64,000 nt of DNA, from positions 62,001-126,000 of the forward strand of contig CAJNBP010000005.1 of assembly GCA_905221035.1 (NCBI GenBank). The letters run 5' to 3'. A model generated the notes under the pieces. That model saw only the letters and a list, made by a program, of their open reading frames with translations. It had not been told where the DNA came from and searched no databases. A program made the translations under genes and the position numbers. This stretch comes from a bacterium. Its GTDB lineage: Bacteria; Bacillota; Bacilli; Lactobacillales; Streptococcaceae. Below, piece by piece: positions 36,988 through 47,516 of this stretch; position 1 is the first letter of the stretch; every line of letters begins with the position of its first letter.

Positions 36988-37128
36988 GTTCAAGCTTTAA
37001 CTCCATAGGGCAATGAAATGAGCTTAGTCTTGGCCTTCGCGACCAGGACTGTTGACCAACGAGTAGTGTCTCCACTGCTTTGCGGTAGTCATCCGTATCC
37101 CTATGGTAGCCTCACCTACCGTTTTCGT
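36988..37128 (-). promoter_or_regulatory. M-box (ykoK-type) magnesium riboswitch upstream of mgtA
   Basis: The minus-strand leader contains GTAGGTGAGGCTACC near its 5' end, CGTTGGTCAACAGTC in the middle and AGTTAAAGCTTG at the 3' end, the most conserved blocks of the M-box aptamer, in order and spacing. CATAGGG and CCCTATG pair to close the structure. Its position ahead of a Mg2+ ATPase fits. High Mg2+ would favour the following terminator. Confidence 0.85.
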
Positions 37129-37133
37129 TTTTC

Positions 37134-37162
37134 AGTATAAACCTTTAAAATTTAAAAGTCAA
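37134..37162 (-). promoter_or_regulatory. Promoter of mgtA
   Basis: TTGACT (37157-37162), 17 bp, TATACT (37134-37139), about 355 bp upstream of the mgtA start. Confidence 0.82.
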
Positions 37163-37182
37163 TCATTTGAGTTGTTTAACTC

Positions 37183-38244
37183 TTAAATGACTATCAACTC
37201 TTTTGGAGCTAGGGTCAACAATTCACAACCTGTTTCTGTAATCAGAATATCATCCTCGATACGAACACCATATTTGCCTTCGATATAGATACCTGGCTCG
37301 TCTGTCAAGGCCATACCTGCCTTAATAGTTTCTGTAGAAGTCTGGCTAAAGTATGGTTCCTCATGAATATCCAGTCCAATACCGTGTCCGATACCGTGGG
37401 TAAAGTAGTCGCCATAGCCTGCCTCGATGATAATATCACGAGGAATTTTGTCAAAGTCACGGAAACCTAAGCCAGCCTTAGCCTGGTCAATCAAGGCTTG
37501 ATTGGCTTTCAAAACCGTATTGTAAATCTCTGCCTGCTCGTCGCTAACATGTCCCAGATAGATAGTCCGTGTCATATCACTGACATAGTGGTCATAAAGG
37601 CAACCGAAGTCCATTGTAATGGCTTCTCCTAGCTCCACTGGTTTGTGCATAGGATGGGCATGGGGTTTGGAAGAGTTGATCCCACTAGCTAGAATTGTGT
37701 CAAAAGACAAGCCAGATGCTCCCAACTCACGCATGCGGAAGTCAAGGAAGTTGGCAATCTCAATTTCAGTCTTTCCTGGCTTAATAAAGTCAAGCGCATC
37801 GCGGAAAGCTTGGTCTGAGATAGAACAAGCCTTGCGAATAGCTGCAATCTCCGCTTCATCCTTAATCATACGAAGACCTTCAACAAACTGTGTTTGTGGA
37901 AGCAAGTCCAAACCCGCAAAAGCTACCTGCATACGGTGATAATAAGAGACCGAAATCTCATCCTCAAAACCGATTCGAGACAAGCCCATGTCCTTAACAA
38001 TTCCTGCAATGACAGCTAATTCATCGCGGTCAGCCACAATCTCAAAGCCACTGGTTTCTTGCTTGGCTGCAATGATATAGCGAGAGTCTGTCACCAAGAC
38101 CTGACGATCACGGCTGATAAAGACTGTTCCGTTCGAACCCCAAAAACCAGTCAAATAATAGACATTTTTAAGGTTATTAATGATGATGCCATCTAGTTCT
38201 TTTTCTTGCATTTTAGCGAGAAATGCTTGTACACGTTTATTCAT
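37183..38244 (-). CDS. Xaa-Pro aminopeptidase/dipeptidase (M24 family)
   Basis: 353 residues with a creatinase-like N-terminal domain (1-125) and an M24 pita-bread catalytic domain. Metal ligands are visible in [17 protein letters not shown] (two Asp), [13 protein letters not shown] (His), [13 protein letters not shown] (Glu) and GVRIEDD (Glu). It cleaves peptides with proline in second position in the cytosol. It overlaps uvrA by 8 bp, so the two are co-transcribed. Confidence 0.93.
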   Translation of the reverse strand: MNKRVQAFLAKMQEKELDGIIINNLKNVYYLTGFWGSNGTVFISRDRQVLVTDSRYIIAAKQETSGFEIVADRDELAVIAGIVKDMGLSRIGFEDEISVSYYHRMQVAFAGLDLLPQTQFVEGLRMIKDEAEIAAIRKACSISDQAFRDALDFIKPGKTEIEIANFLDFRMRELGASGLSFDTILASGINSSKPHAHPMHKPVELGEAITMDFGCLYDHYVSDMTRTIYLGHVSDEQAEIYNTVLKANQALIDQAKAGLGFRDFDKIPRDIIIEAGYGDYFTHGIGHGIGLDIHEEPYFSQTSTETIKAGMALTDEPGIYIEGKYGVRIEDDILITETGCELLTLAPKELIVI

Positions 38245-41068
38245 GATGTAACTTTCCTTTCAAATACTGTCCTGTGTAGCTGGCTTCATTAGCCGCTACT
38301 TCTTCTGGGGTTCCTGTTGCGATGATGGTTCCACCACCGACACCGCCCTCAGGACCCAGGTCGATAATATGGTCTGCTGTCTTAATGACATCCAGATTGT
38401 GCTCAATGACAAGAACTGTATTGCCGTCGTCAACAAAGCGAGCTAAAACCTTGAGTAGGCGAGCAATGTCCTCTGTATGAAGCCCTGTCGTCGGCTCATC
38501 CAGAATATAGAATGACTTGCCTGTCGAGCGTTTGTGGAGTTCGCTAGCCAGCTTCATACGCTGGGCTTCTCCCCCAGAAAGGGTGGTAGCTGGTTGACCT
38601 AGCGTCACATAGCCCAGTCCCACATCCTTGATTGTCTGAAGTTTGCGTTGAATTTTCGGAATGTGTTGGAAGAACTCTACCGCATCGTTGACCGTCATAT
38701 CCAAGACCTGCGAGATATTTTTTTCCTTGTAGTGAACTTCTAGGGTTTCACTGTTGTAGCGGGTTCCGTGGCAGACCTCACAAGCTACATAAACATCTGG
38801 CAAGAAGTGCATCTCGATCTTGATAATCCCATCTCCTGAGCAGGCTTCACAACGGCCTCCCTTAACGTTGAAACTGAAACGCCCCTTCTTGTAGCCTCGA
38901 ATCTTAGCTTCATTTGTCTGGGCAAAAAGGTCACGGATATCGTCAAAAACTCCTGTATAGGTGGCTGGGTTAGACCTCGGCGTTCGTCCGATTGGGCTCT
39001 GGTCAATATCAATCAAGCGGTCTACATGCTCAATTCCTGTAATGGTCTTGAATTTACCAGGTTTGTCTGAATTGCGGTTGAGCTTCTGGGCAATAGCTTT
39101 TTTGAGAATGCTATTGATTAAGGTTGATTTCCCTGAACCTGACACACCTGTCACCGCAATGAATTTCCCTAGTGGAAAGCGAGCAGTGATATTTTGCAAG
39201 TTATTCTCACGCGCTCCTGTCACCTCGATAAAACGACCATTTCCCACACGGCGCTCTGTTGGCACTGGAATGGCACGTTTTCCTGACAAGTACTGGCCTG
39301 TGATAGACTTGCTGTTTCGAGCCACCTGTTTGGGCGTACCTGCAGCAACAATCTCCCCACCAAAAACACCGGCACCGGGACCAACGTCAATCAGATAGTC
39401 CGCTTCGCGCATGGTATCTTCATCATGTTCCACTACGATGAGAGTATTGCCCAAATCACGCATCTTTTTCAGACTGGCAATCAGGCGGTCATTGTCCCTT
39501 TGGTGAAGACCGATTGACGGCTCATCCAATATATAAAGGACACCTGATAGGTTGGAACCAATCTGGGTCGCCAAGCGAATTCGCTGGCTCTCACCACCCG
39601 AAAGGGTTCCTGCCGAACGCGACAGCGTCAGATAGTTGAGTCCCACATTATTGAGGAAGGTCAAGCGATCCTTGATTTCCTTGAGAATAGGACGAGCAAT
39701 AATAGCTTCATTTTCAGACAAGGTTAGCTGGCTCACCAAGTCCAAGTGGTCTGCGATAGACAGGTCTGAAATTTCTCCGATATGCGGCCCTCGCTCACCA
39801 CCCACACGGACAGACAAGGCCTGGTCATTGAGACGGTAACCGTGACAGGTTCCGCAGGTCAGCTCATTCATGTAGAGGCGCATCTGGGTGCGCGTGTAAT
39901 CACTATTGGTCTCGTGGTAACGACGCTTGATATTATTGACAACTCCCTCAAACGGAATGTCAATATCGCGCACACCGCCAAATTCATTCTCATAGTGGAA
40001 ATGGAATTCCTTGCCATCTGAGCCGTAGAGAATCAAGTTCTTGTCTTCTTCTGACAAGTCCTCAAAAGGCTTATCCATATCCACTCCAAAGGCTGTCATG
40101 GCTTGTTCCAGCATGTTTGGATAGTAGTTGGATGAGATAGGATTCCAAGGTGCCAAGGCTCCCTCACGTAGCGTTTTGCTGGCATCTGGCACTACCAAAT
40201 CAGTATCCACCTCCAGCTTGATACCCAAGCCGTCACACTCACTACAAGAACCAAAAGGAGCATTGAAGGAGAAGAGACGAGGCTCTAACTCTGGTACAGT
40301 AAAACCACAAACCGGGCAGGCATAATGCTCAGAGAAGAGCAACTCAGAATCGTCCATCGTGTCGATAATGACATAACCTTCTGCAATACGAAGAGCAGCC
40401 TCAATGGAATCAAAGAGACGGCTTCGGATACCCTCCTTGATGACAATACGGTCAACCACAACATCAATATTGTGTTGCTTGCTCTTGGACAACTCTGGCA
40501 CTTCGGTCACATCATAGACTTCCCCATCCACACGGACACGGACATACCCATCTTTCTGAACCTTTTCAATGACACTCTTATGCTGTCCTTTTTTCTTACG
40601 AATGACTGGTGCTAAGATTTGCAGGCGCTGGCGTTCTGGCAATTCCAAAACCTTATCCACAATTTGCTCCACAGAAGAGGCCTTGATAGCCCCATGCCCG
40701 TTGATACAGTAAGGCGTCCCCACACGCGCGTAGAGGAGACGCAGATAGTCATTGATTTCTGTCGTTGTTCCCACTGTCGAACGAGGGTTTTTGCTGGTCG
40801 TTTTCTGGTCAATAGAAATAGCCGGGCTAAGGCCATCAATGGCATCCACATCTGGTTTTTCCATATTGCCCAAAAACTGGCGAGCGTAGGCTGACAAACT
40901 CTCCACATAGCGACGTTGTCCCTCCGCATAGAGAGTGTCAAAGGCCAGACTGGATTTCCCTGAACCTGACAAACCGGTCACGACAACCAACTTGTCTCTC
41001 GGGATCTCCACATCAATATTTTTTAAATTATGGGCACGCGCCCCATGAATAACAATTTTATCTTGCAT
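38237..41068 (-). CDS. uvrA: Excinuclease ABC subunit A
   Basis: 943 residues from ATG 41068, the family start ([20 protein letters not shown]); an upstream in-frame ATG lacks a ribosome binding site. Two ABC ATPase modules: Walker [10 protein letters not shown] near 35 and GVSGSGKST near 640, each with LSGGE signatures; zinc modules at CPVC...CSEC (~255-285) and CEAC...CEVC (~740-770). It finds bulky DNA lesions for nucleotide excision repair. Confidence 0.97.
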   Translation of the reverse strand: MQDKIVIHGARAHNLKNIDVEIPRDKLVVVTGLSGSGKSSLAFDTLYAEGQRRYVESLSAYARQFLGNMEKPDVDAIDGLSPAISIDQKTTSKNPRSTVGTTTEINDYLRLLYARVGTPYCINGHGAIKASSVEQIVDKVLELPERQRLQILAPVIRKKKGQHKSVIEKVQKDGYVRVRVDGEVYDVTEVPELSKSKQHNIDVVVDRIVIKEGIRSRLFDSIEAALRIAEGYVIIDTMDDSELLFSEHYACPVCGFTVPELEPRLFSFNAPFGSCSECDGLGIKLEVDTDLVVPDASKTLREGALAPWNPISSNYYPNMLEQAMTAFGVDMDKPFEDLSEEDKNLILYGSDGKEFHFHYENEFGGVRDIDIPFEGVVNNIKRRYHETNSDYTRTQMRLYMNELTCGTCHGYRLNDQALSVRVGGERGPHIGEISDLSIADHLDLVSQLTLSENEAIIARPILKEIKDRLTFLNNVGLNYLTLSRSAGTLSGGESQRIRLATQIGSNLSGVLYILDEPSIGLHQRDNDRLIASLKKMRDLGNTLIVVEHDEDTMREADYLIDVGPGAGVFGGEIVAAGTPKQVARNSKSITGQYLSGKRAIPVPTERRVGNGRFIEVTGARENNLQNITARFPLGKFIAVTGVSGSGKSTLINSILKKAIAQKLNRNSDKPGKFKTITGIEHVDRLIDIDQSPIGRTPRSNPATYTGVFDDIRDLFAQTNEAKIRGYKKGRFSFNVKGGRCEACSGDGIIKIEMHFLPDVYVACEVCHGTRYNSETLEVHYKEKNISQVLDMTVNDAVEFFQHIPKIQRKLQTIKDVGLGYVTLGQPATTLSGGEAQRMKLASELHKRSTGKSFYILDEPTTGLHTEDIARLLKVLARFVDDGNTVLVIEHNLDVIKTADHIIDLGPEGGVGGGTIIATGTPEEVAANEASYTGQYLKGKLHHE

Positions 41069-41099
41069 CTTTGTTCTTTCTAGTCCATTATTGCTTACC

Positions 41100-41108
41100 A
41101 TTATACCA
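41100..41108 (-). promoter_or_regulatory. Extended -10 promoter of uvrA
   Basis: TGGTATAAT on the minus strand, 31 bp upstream of the uvrA start. Confidence 0.55.
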
Positions 41109-41149
41109 AAAAAAGTGAGATTCTATTACCCAAAAGGCCGATTTTGTAG

Positions 41150-41155
41150 TATAAT
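41150..41155 (+). promoter_or_regulatory. -10 element of the corA promoter
   Basis: TATAAT 44 bp ahead of the corA ATG in the uvrA-corA divergent region; the -35 (TACCCA) is weak. Confidence 0.5.
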
Positions 41156-41199
41156 AGTACGGTGTGAAAAAATCTGAAAAATGAGAAAGGATAAGGGAT

Positions 41200-42144
41200 A
41201 TGAAACAAGTTTTTCTCTCTACAACAACTGAATTTAAAGAGATCGATACGCTTGAACCGGGTACTTGGATCAATCTCGTCAATCCGACTCAAAATGAATC
41301 ACTCGAAATCGCTAATGCCTTCGATATCGATATTGCCGACCTTCGTGCACCGCTCGATGCGGAAGAAATGTCTCGTATTACCATTGAAGACGAGTACACC
41401 CTGATTATCGTAGACGTGCCAGTCACAGAAGAAAGAAATAACCGCACCTACTACGTAACCATCCCGCTTGGTATTATCATCACCGAGGAAACCATTATCA
41501 CTACGTGTTTGGAACCATTACCGGTCCTTGATGTCTTTATCAACCGTCGCTTGCGTAATTTCTACACCTTCATGCGTTCGCGTTTTATCTTCCAGATTCT
41601 TTATCGCAATGCAGAGCTTTACCTAACAGCCCTTCGTTCAATCGACCGTAAGAGTGAGCAAATCGAAAGTCAACTGCATCAATCAACTCGTAATGAAGAA
41701 TTGATTGAACTCATGGAATTGGAAAAAACCATCGTCTATTTCAAGGCCTCCCTCAAAACAAATGAGCGCGTGATTAAGAAATTGACCAGCTCAACCAGCA
41801 ATATCAAGAAATACCTTGAGGACGAAGACCTGCTTGAAGATACCCTGATTGAAACCCAACAGGCTATCGAGATGGCAGATATTTATGGAAACGTCTTGCA
41901 TTCTATGACAGAGACCTTCGCCTCTATCATTTCCAATAACCAGAACAACATTATGAAGACCTTGGCCCTTGTGACCATCGTCATGTCCATCCCAACCATG
42001 GTCTTCTCTGCCTACGGGATGAACTTTAAGGATAATGAAATCCCCCTAAACGGCGAGCCAAATGCCTTCTGGTTAATCGTCTTTATCGCCTTTGCTATGA
42101 GTGTCTCGCTCACTCTCTATCTCATCCATAAAAAATGGTTCTAA
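41200..42144 (+). CDS. corA: CorA-family magnesium transporter
   Basis: 314 residues: a long acidic and coiled cytosolic domain (1-245), then two membrane helices with the selectivity-filter motif YGMN (SAYGMNFKDN) between them. It forms a pentameric Mg2+ channel. ATG 41200 follows AAGGATAAGGGAT. The DUF1129 gene begins 11 bp after the stop. Confidence 0.94.
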   Translation: MKQVFLSTTTEFKEIDTLEPGTWINLVNPTQNESLEIANAFDIDIADLRAPLDAEEMSRITIEDEYTLIIVDVPVTEERNNRTYYVTIPLGIIITEETIITTCLEPLPVLDVFINRRLRNFYTFMRSRFIFQILYRNAELYLTALRSIDRKSEQIESQLHQSTRNEELIELMELEKTIVYFKASLKTNERVIKKLTSSTSNIKKYLEDEDLLEDTLIETQQAIEMADIYGNVLHSMTETFASIISNNQNNIMKTLALVTIVMSIPTMVFSAYGMNFKDNEIPLNGEPNAFWLIVFIAFAMSVSLTLYLIHKKWF

Positions 42145-42155
42145 GAGGAGTTCCT

Positions 42156-42833
42156 ATGTCTCAGATTGATCTACAAAAATTAACCAAGAAAAACCAAGAG
42201 TTTGTCCATATCGCTACCCAACAATTCATCAAAGATGGGAAAACAGACGCTGAAATTAAGGCTATTTTTGAGGAAGTTATTCCCCAAATCCTTGAAGAGC
42301 AAGCCAAAGGCACTACTGCTCGTTCCCTCTACGGCGCACCGACCCACTGGGCGCATAGCTTCACTGTCAAAGAGCAATATGAAAAAGAGCATCCAAAAGA
42401 AAATGATGATCCAAAACTCATGATTATGGACTCAGCTCTTTTCATCACTAGCCTCTTTGCCCTCGTCAGCGCCCTTACAACCTTCTTCTCAGCAGATCAG
42501 GCTATCGGTTACGGTTTGATTACCCTTCTGCTAGTTGGACTGGTTGGTGGATTTGCCTTCTACTTGATGTACTACTTCGTTTACCAATACTACGGACCAG
42601 ATATGGACCGCAGTCAACGTCCACCTTTCTGGAAATCTGTACTAGTTATCCTAGCTTCTATGTTCCTTTGGTTGCTTGTCTTCTTTGCAACAAGCTTCCT
42701 ACCAGCTAACCTTAACCCCGTACTTGCTCCATTGCCACTAGCTATTATCGGAGCAGTTCTCCTAGCCCTTCGCTTCTATCTCAAGAAACACTTGAACATT
42801 CGCAGCGCAAGTGCAGGACCAACACGTTATTAA
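42156..42833 (+). CDS. DUF1129 family membrane protein
   Basis: 225 residues from ATG 42156 (AGAGGAGTTCCT upstream). A soluble N-terminal third (IDLQKLTKKNQEFVHIATQQ) precedes four hydrophobic helices between ~90 and 215. This is the DUF1129 arrangement common next to corA in streptococci; its function is unknown and a supporting role in magnesium transport is only a guess from context. Confidence 0.8.
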   Translation: MSQIDLQKLTKKNQEFVHIATQQFIKDGKTDAEIKAIFEEVIPQILEEQAKGTTARSLYGAPTHWAHSFTVKEQYEKEHPKENDDPKLMIMDSALFITSLFALVSALTTFFSADQAIGYGLITLLLVGLVGGFAFYLMYYFVYQYYGPDMDRSQRPPFWKSVLVILASMFLWLLVFFATSFLPANLNPVLAPLPLAIIGAVLLALRFYLKKHLNIRSASAGPTRY

Positions 42834-42843
42834 GAAGAATGAT

Positions 42844-42872
42844 AAAAGCAACTGCAGGTGCGGTTGCTTTTT
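42844..42872 (+). terminator. Terminator of the corA operon
   Basis: AAAAGCAAC...GGTTGCTTTTTT, a 9-bp stem followed by a T run, 10 bp after the DUF1129 gene. Confidence 0.85.
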
Positions 42873-42973
42873 TACTACTTTCTTGATTTAAAAGCATTCT
42901 TCTGGCATCCCACATAGCTTTCTCTTATCTTTTGTGATAAAATAGGCTCAATCTATTTCTAGGAGGATGAGAT

Positions 42974-44005
42974 ATGGTTTCTACTATTGGTATTGTTAGT
43001 TTATCTAGTGGCATTATAGGGGAAGACTTTGTCAAACACGAAGTGGACTTGGGTGTCCAACGTCTCAAGGATTTGGGACTCAATCCTATCTTTTTGCCCC
43101 ATTCGTTAAAAGGCTTAGACTTTATCAAGGACCATCCTGAAGCGCGTGCGGAGGACTTGATGCAAGCCTTTTCTGATGATAGCATCGACATAATCCTATG
43201 CGCCATCGGTGGAGACGATACCTATCGCTTACTACCTTATCTTTTTGAAAATAACCAACTAGAAAAAGTTATCAAACAAAAAATATTTCTTGGTTTCTCG
43301 GATACAACCATGAACCATCTCATGTTGCATAAACTAGGAATCAAAACTTTTTATGGTCAATCCTTTTTAGCAGACATTTGTGAATTGGACAGAGAAATGC
43401 TGACCTATAGCCTTCACTACTTTAAAGAATTGATTGAGACTGGAAGAATTTCAGAAATCCGCCCTAGTGACGTCTGGTATGAGGAACGAACTGATTTTAG
43501 TCCCAAGGCTTTGGGAACACCTCGTGTCAGTCATGCAAATACCGGTTTTGAGTTGTTGCAAGGAAATGCCCAGTTCGAGGGAAAAATCCTCGGTGGTTGC
43601 CTCGAATCCCTCTACGATATCTTTGACAACTCTCGATACGCAGACAGCACGGAGCTCTGCCAAGAATACAAACTTTTCCCTGACTTGTCAGACTGGAAAG
43701 GAAAGATTCTCTTACTAGAAACAAGCGAAGAAAAGCCTGAGCCGGAAGACTTCAAAAAGATGTTGCGAACTTTAAAGGACACTGGCATATTCTCGGTCAT
43801 CAATGGACTTTTGGTAGGAAAACCTATGGATGAAACTTTCTATGACGACTATAAAGAGGCACTATTGGATATTATTGACAGCAATATCCCTATTGTCTAT
43901 AATCTAAATGTCGGCCACGCAACTCCAAGAGCCATTGTTCCCTTTGGCGTTCACGCCTATGTAGATGCAGAGGAGCAAATCATTCGCTTTGACTATAACA
44001 AATAA
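42974..44005 (+). CDS. S66-family peptidase (LD-carboxypeptidase / MccF-like)
   Basis: 343 residues with the S66 fold: N-terminal nucleophile elbow IGGDDTYRLLPYL near residue 80, then LGGCLESLYDI (catalytic Glu) and VGHATPRAIVPFG (catalytic His). Where most S66 enzymes have serine in the elbow, this one shows threonine, so activity could be changed. Relatives trim peptidoglycan tetrapeptides or inactivate peptide-nucleotide antibiotics such as microcin C. No signal peptide, so cytosolic. The start follows CTAGGAGGATGAGAT. Confidence 0.82.
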   Translation: MVSTIGIVSLSSGIIGEDFVKHEVDLGVQRLKDLGLNPIFLPHSLKGLDFIKDHPEARAEDLMQAFSDDSIDIILCAIGGDDTYRLLPYLFENNQLEKVIKQKIFLGFSDTTMNHLMLHKLGIKTFYGQSFLADICELDREMLTYSLHYFKELIETGRISEIRPSDVWYEERTDFSPKALGTPRVSHANTGFELLQGNAQFEGKILGGCLESLYDIFDNSRYADSTELCQEYKLFPDLSDWKGKILLLETSEEKPEPEDFKKMLRTLKDTGIFSVINGLLVGKPMDETFYDDYKEALLDIIDSNIPIVYNLNVGHATPRAIVPFGVHAYVDAEEQIIRFDYNK

Positions 44006-44034
44006 AGCTGGGAAGAATTTCTCAGCTTTTTTCT
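44004..44034 (+). terminator. Terminator of the S66 peptidase gene
   Basis: AAAGCTG..GAA / TTtCTCAGCTTTTTT stem with a T run, overlapping the stop codon. Confidence 0.75.
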
Positions 44035-44066
44035 ATATTCTCAGATATGCTAGCTATCTGTACACA

Positions 44067-44630
44067 CTAATGACCGCTTTTCCACGCACAATCATTCTCG
44101 TGGTCATCAACTAGCCCTGCTGCTTGTAGAAAAGACAAGATGGCGACTGGGCCTGTGAACTTGAAACCTCGTTTTTTGAGATCTTTGGCTAATTTCTCAG
44201 ACAAAGCGGTTTTAGCTGGGGCTTGGCGGTAATCGGGAACATCGTTAACGATCGTTTTCCCCTCAACAAAAGACCAAAGATAGGCATCAAAAGAGCCATA
44301 CTCTTTCTGTAGTCGTAGAAAGGCTTGGGCGTTAGCGCGTGTAGCAAAAATTTTAGCTCTATTTCGAATGATAGCTGGATTCTCCAGCAAGGCTTCCAGT
44401 TCGGTGTCGGTCATATCTGCGACTGCTTGAATTTGATAGCCATGAAATGCTTCTCGGAAAGCTTGGCGTTTGTTGAGTACCGTTTCCCAAGACAGGCCTG
44501 CCTGATAGGTTTCCATACACAACAACTCAAACAATGCTTGATCATCATGGAGGGGTTGGCCCCACTCCTCATCATGATAGGCAATATAGAGCGGATTGGT
44601 CATCTTGACCCACGAACAACGTTTTGTCAT
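44067..44630 (-). CDS. tag: DNA-3-methyladenine glycosylase I
   Basis: 187 residues, MTKRCSWVKMTNPLYIAYHD, with YHDEEWGQPLHDDQALFELL and a C-terminal VDDHENDCAWK; Cys5, His19 and the C-terminal His/Cys bind zinc. It excises 3-methyladenine from DNA. Third gene of mutL-ruvA-tag, 9 bp behind ruvA. Confidence 0.94.
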   Translation of the reverse strand: MTKRCSWVKMTNPLYIAYHDEEWGQPLHDDQALFELLCMETYQAGLSWETVLNKRQAFREAFHGYQIQAVADMTDTELEALLENPAIIRNRAKIFATRANAQAFLRLQKEYGSFDAYLWSFVEGKTIVNDVPDYRQAPAKTALSEKLAKDLKKRGFKFTGPVAILSFLQAAGLVDDHENDCAWKSGH

Positions 44631-44639
44631 GCTCTGCTC

Positions 44640-45233
44640 CTATTTGACCAACATTTTAAGGGCCGACTTGATATAGTTCTCAGCTGTATCTGTCGTTCCT
44701 TCAAAGAATTTCTTGATTTTCTTGAGCTCGGTTGCCTTGTAGCCCAGTGCCAACATGGCCTCCATAGCTTCTTCCAGTTCTTGGTTTTCAGCGCTTGCTT
44801 GCACTGCCACCTTAGCAGGAAGGTCATCTCCAGCAACTACTACCTTGCCTTCCAAGTCCAGCACCATCTGCTGGGCTGTTTTCTTACCAATTTTAGGAAA
44901 CTTGGTCAAGTAGGTAATGTTCTTGGTTTCGATGGCTTGAACCAAGCCAGCATTGTCATCAGCAGCGATAATAGCGAGAGCTGATACAGGACCAATCCCA
45001 GAGACCGAAATCAGACTGAGAAAGAGTTTCTTCTCGTCCTCTGAACGAAATCCATAAAGCAGATGGGCATCCTCACGCACAACCTGATGCACATAAATTT
45101 GAGCTTCTTGTTTGATCTGCCCTGAGTAGGCATAGGGATTGGCCACATGCAGGATATAGCCGATACCGTTGACTTCAAGAACAATGTATTTAGCAGTGAT
45201 TTTGGTAATGATTCCTTTTAAATATTCGTACAT
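44640..45233 (-). CDS. ruvA: Holliday junction DNA helicase subunit RuvA
   Basis: 197 residues from ATG 45233 (AGAAGGAAAACT upstream), [22 protein letters not shown]-fold domain, two helix-hairpin-helix motifs ([15 protein letters not shown] and [19 protein letters not shown]) and a C-terminal domain that binds RuvB. The ruvB gene is elsewhere, as usual in streptococci. Confidence 0.96.
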   Translation of the reverse strand: MYEYLKGIITKITAKYIVLEVNGIGYILHVANPYAYSGQIKQEAQIYVHQVVREDAHLLYGFRSEDEKKLFLSLISVSGIGPVSALAIIAADDNAGLVQAIETKNITYLTKFPKIGKKTAQQMVLDLEGKVVVAGDDLPAKVAVQASAENQELEEAMEAMLALGYKATELKKIKKFFEGTTDTAENYIKSALKMLVK

Positions 45234-45244
45234 AGTTTTCCTTC

Positions 45245-45357
45245 TATGCTCAATGAAAATCAAAAGCAAACTAGAAAGCTATCCACAGGTTTCTCAAAGC
45301 ACAGCTTTGATATTGCAGATAGAGCTGACCTAGTTTGAAGAGTTTTTCAAAGAGTAT
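45245..45357. repeat. Degenerate BOX element between mutL and ruvA
   Basis: TATGCTCAATGAAAATCAAA at one end and GAGTTTTTCAAAGAGTAT at the other, with several substitutions relative to other copies in this window. It fills nearly the whole mutL-ruvA gap and so is transcribed within the operon. Confidence 0.75.
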
Positions 45358-45361
45358 CCGT

Positions 45362-47311
45362 TTAATATTTCCCCAACTCACGGAGACTGGTGTGATTTTC
45401 CTGAATGCGTCGGAACATCTTTTCCATATCCGACTTGGTGAAATGCACCAAAACAGGACGTCCGTGGGGACAGTTATAGGGATTGTCACATTGAGAAAGC
45501 TGATAGAGGAGTTGCCTAGCCGAGTGGTCATCAATACGATGGTTGGCCTTGATAGACCGTTTGCAAGACATCATGATAGCCAGCTCTGCCCGGTATTTCT
45601 TGATAGAAACTTCCTTGGTCAAGAGCAGCATATCACACATTTCATAGATACCAGACTCAATCTCCTCCTCTGCCATCCAAATAGGATGTTCACGTAGGAT
45701 AAATTGATTTTCTCCGTACTCTGCTAGAAAGACACCCACTTCCTCCAAAAGCGCCATTCTTTCCTTGAGACAAAGGGCATCATCCGCAGGAAATTCAAAG
45801 ATGTAGGGCACTAGAAGTTGCTGTTGACTTTGGTCAACATCGCCAATGCTTTCACGGTACTCCTCGTACTTGACCCGTTCCTGAGCCGCGTGCTGGTCTA
45901 TGATATAGAGCCCATCTCGCCCTTGGGCAAAGAGATAAGTCCCGTGCATTTGCCCGAAAAATTCCAACTCTGGGAAGCTTGATGATTCTTCTCTCTCCAG
46001 CTTATCATAAGCCTTATCAAGACTAGCTAGATCTAACTCTGGATGGTCTAATTGGTCATAGTTAGCAGGCTTTCTCTCTGCAAAATGCAATTTTGCTGGC
46101 TTGGCCAATTGATCCAAGGTTTCCTTGGCAAATAAAGTCAAATCCTGTCCTTCATCAGTCAATTCTACCTGATAATCAGCCACCTCAGCTTGACTAGGTC
46201 TTGACAGCTCACTTTTCTCATAGTAGAGCGTATTTTCTTTGAGTGGGAGAATAGTTTGCTCCACCTTCTCACGATTTCGCACGGTCGATTTGGCAAGATT
46301 TTCCAAGGCATCAGGAATCAAGGTTTGTTCCTTGAGACTGTTTGCAATAGCTTCTGAAACCAGCGTCATTAGTTCTTTTTCCTTAGAAATCCGCACCTCT
46401 TGCTTGGTCGGATGCACATTGACATCCGCTAGATAAGGGTCGATATGGATGTGAATGACAGCCAGTGGAAAACGGCCCACCATAAGCTTGCTTCCATATC
46501 CGTCAAGAATAGCACGATTAAGCAGGAAGTTCTTGATATAACGGCCATTGATGAAGAGGCTGATATAGTTGCGATTAGCCCGAGTCAGCTCAGGCAGGGA
46601 AACAAAGCCTGAAATTTCGAAATCAAGGTCAGAATTTTCAATTTCAATCATCTTCTTGGCACTCGCCAAACCATAAATCCCTGCAATAGCTTGGCGCAGT
46701 TGCCCAGTCCCAGCTGTCCGTGTCATTTCCTTGCCATCACTAATCAAGCTGAAAGAAATCTCAGGATGGGCCAAGCCCAGACGGTTGACAATATCAATGA
46801 TATGAGACAACTCCGCCTGCTGGCTCTTCATATACTTGAGGCGGGCAGGCGTGTTGAAAAAGAGGTCCTCCACACAAACCTTGGTTCCTACAGGACTAGT
46901 CGCTGGGATGACTTCCTCAACTTCACCTCCACGCGCAACTAGTTTGGTTCCATGACTTGCGCCATCCACCGCCGTTAACAGAGTCAGAACACTGACAGAC
47001 GCGATAGAAGGCAGGGCTTCACCACGAAACCCAAGCGTCCGAATTCGAAAGAGGTCTGCTTGATTTTTTATCTTACTAGTCGCATGGCGACGCAGAGCCA
47101 AATCCACCTCATCGTGGGCAATTCCATGACCATTATCTGTGATTTGAATCTTCTTGAGACCAGCTTCCTCAATCTCAATGATAATCTGGCTAGAGCCAGC
47201 GTCAATGGCATTTTCTACTAACTCTTTAACAACACTGGCAGGACGTTCGATAACCTCTCCTGCCGCTATCTGGTTTGCCAACACCTCTGGCAATTCAATA
47301 ATATGAGACAT
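45362..47311 (-). CDS. mutL: DNA mismatch repair protein MutL
   Basis: 649 residues with a GHKL ATPase domain: [12 protein letters not shown] (motif I), DNGHGI (II), [15 protein letters not shown] (III) in the first 100 residues, then a linker and a C-terminal dimerisation domain ([20 protein letters not shown]). The endonuclease DQHA(x)2E(x)4E-like site is present as [13 protein letters not shown]. In streptococci it acts in Hex mismatch repair (HexB). It heads the mutL-ruvA-tag unit. Confidence 0.96.
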   Translation of the reverse strand: MSHIIELPEVLANQIAAGEVIERPASVVKELVENAIDAGSSQIIIEIEEAGLKKIQITDNGHGIAHDEVDLALRRHATSKIKNQADLFRIRTLGFRGEALPSIASVSVLTLLTAVDGASHGTKLVARGGEVEEVIPATSPVGTKVCVEDLFFNTPARLKYMKSQQAELSHIIDIVNRLGLAHPEISFSLISDGKEMTRTAGTGQLRQAIAGIYGLASAKKMIEIENSDLDFEISGFVSLPELTRANRNYISLFINGRYIKNFLLNRAILDGYGSKLMVGRFPLAVIHIHIDPYLADVNVHPTKQEVRISKEKELMTLVSEAIANSLKEQTLIPDALENLAKSTVRNREKVEQTILPLKENTLYYEKSELSRPSQAEVADYQVELTDEGQDLTLFAKETLDQLAKPAKLHFAERKPANYDQLDHPELDLASLDKAYDKLEREESSSFPELEFFGQMHGTYLFAQGRDGLYIIDQHAAQERVKYEEYRESIGDVDQSQQQLLVPYIFEFPADDALCLKERMALLEEVGVFLAEYGENQFILREHPIWMAEEEIESGIYEMCDMLLLTKEVSIKKYRAELAIMMSCKRSIKANHRIDDHSARQLLYQLSQCDNPYNCPHGRPVLVHFTKSDMEKMFRRIQENHTSLRELGKY

Positions 47312-47358
47312 CTTTCAGCCCCTTTCTATATCTGTTTTCCTAGAAATTGATTAGTGCT

Positions 47359-47367
47359 ATTATACCA
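47359..47367 (-). promoter_or_regulatory. Extended -10 promoter of mutL
   Basis: TGGTATAAT on the minus strand, 47 bp upstream of the mutL start; no clear -35. Confidence 0.6.
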
Positions 47368-47516
47368 TATTTCAGATAGGACAGAAAAGCTCCACCACAT
47401 AGGAGCCAAATCCCTCCACATAGACAAAGTCCCTTGTAAGGAGGCGTAAAATAGTGTTTAATAAAGATATACAGGAAGTGATCACAATTTTGTATGAAAG
47501 ACAAGGAGAGAAATTT

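Noticed and set aside
38785-41041. Several long open frames antisense to uvrA and to the ribosomal genes
   Set aside because: They arise from biased codons on the opposite strand, lack ribosome binding sites, and encode low-complexity Ser/Thr/Arg-rich sequence.
45223-45230. Second perfect TACGAATA com-box, at the ruvA start
   Set aside because: It is simply codons 2-4 of ruvA (Tyr-Glu-Tyr) and lies downstream of the start codon, so it cannot be the ruvA promoter; chance is the simplest reading.
47440-47460. TTGTAA/TAAAAT-like promoter directly ahead of the LytTR gene
   Set aside because: Spacing between plausible -35 and -10 hexamers is wrong (7 or 20 bp), so I did not list a promoter.
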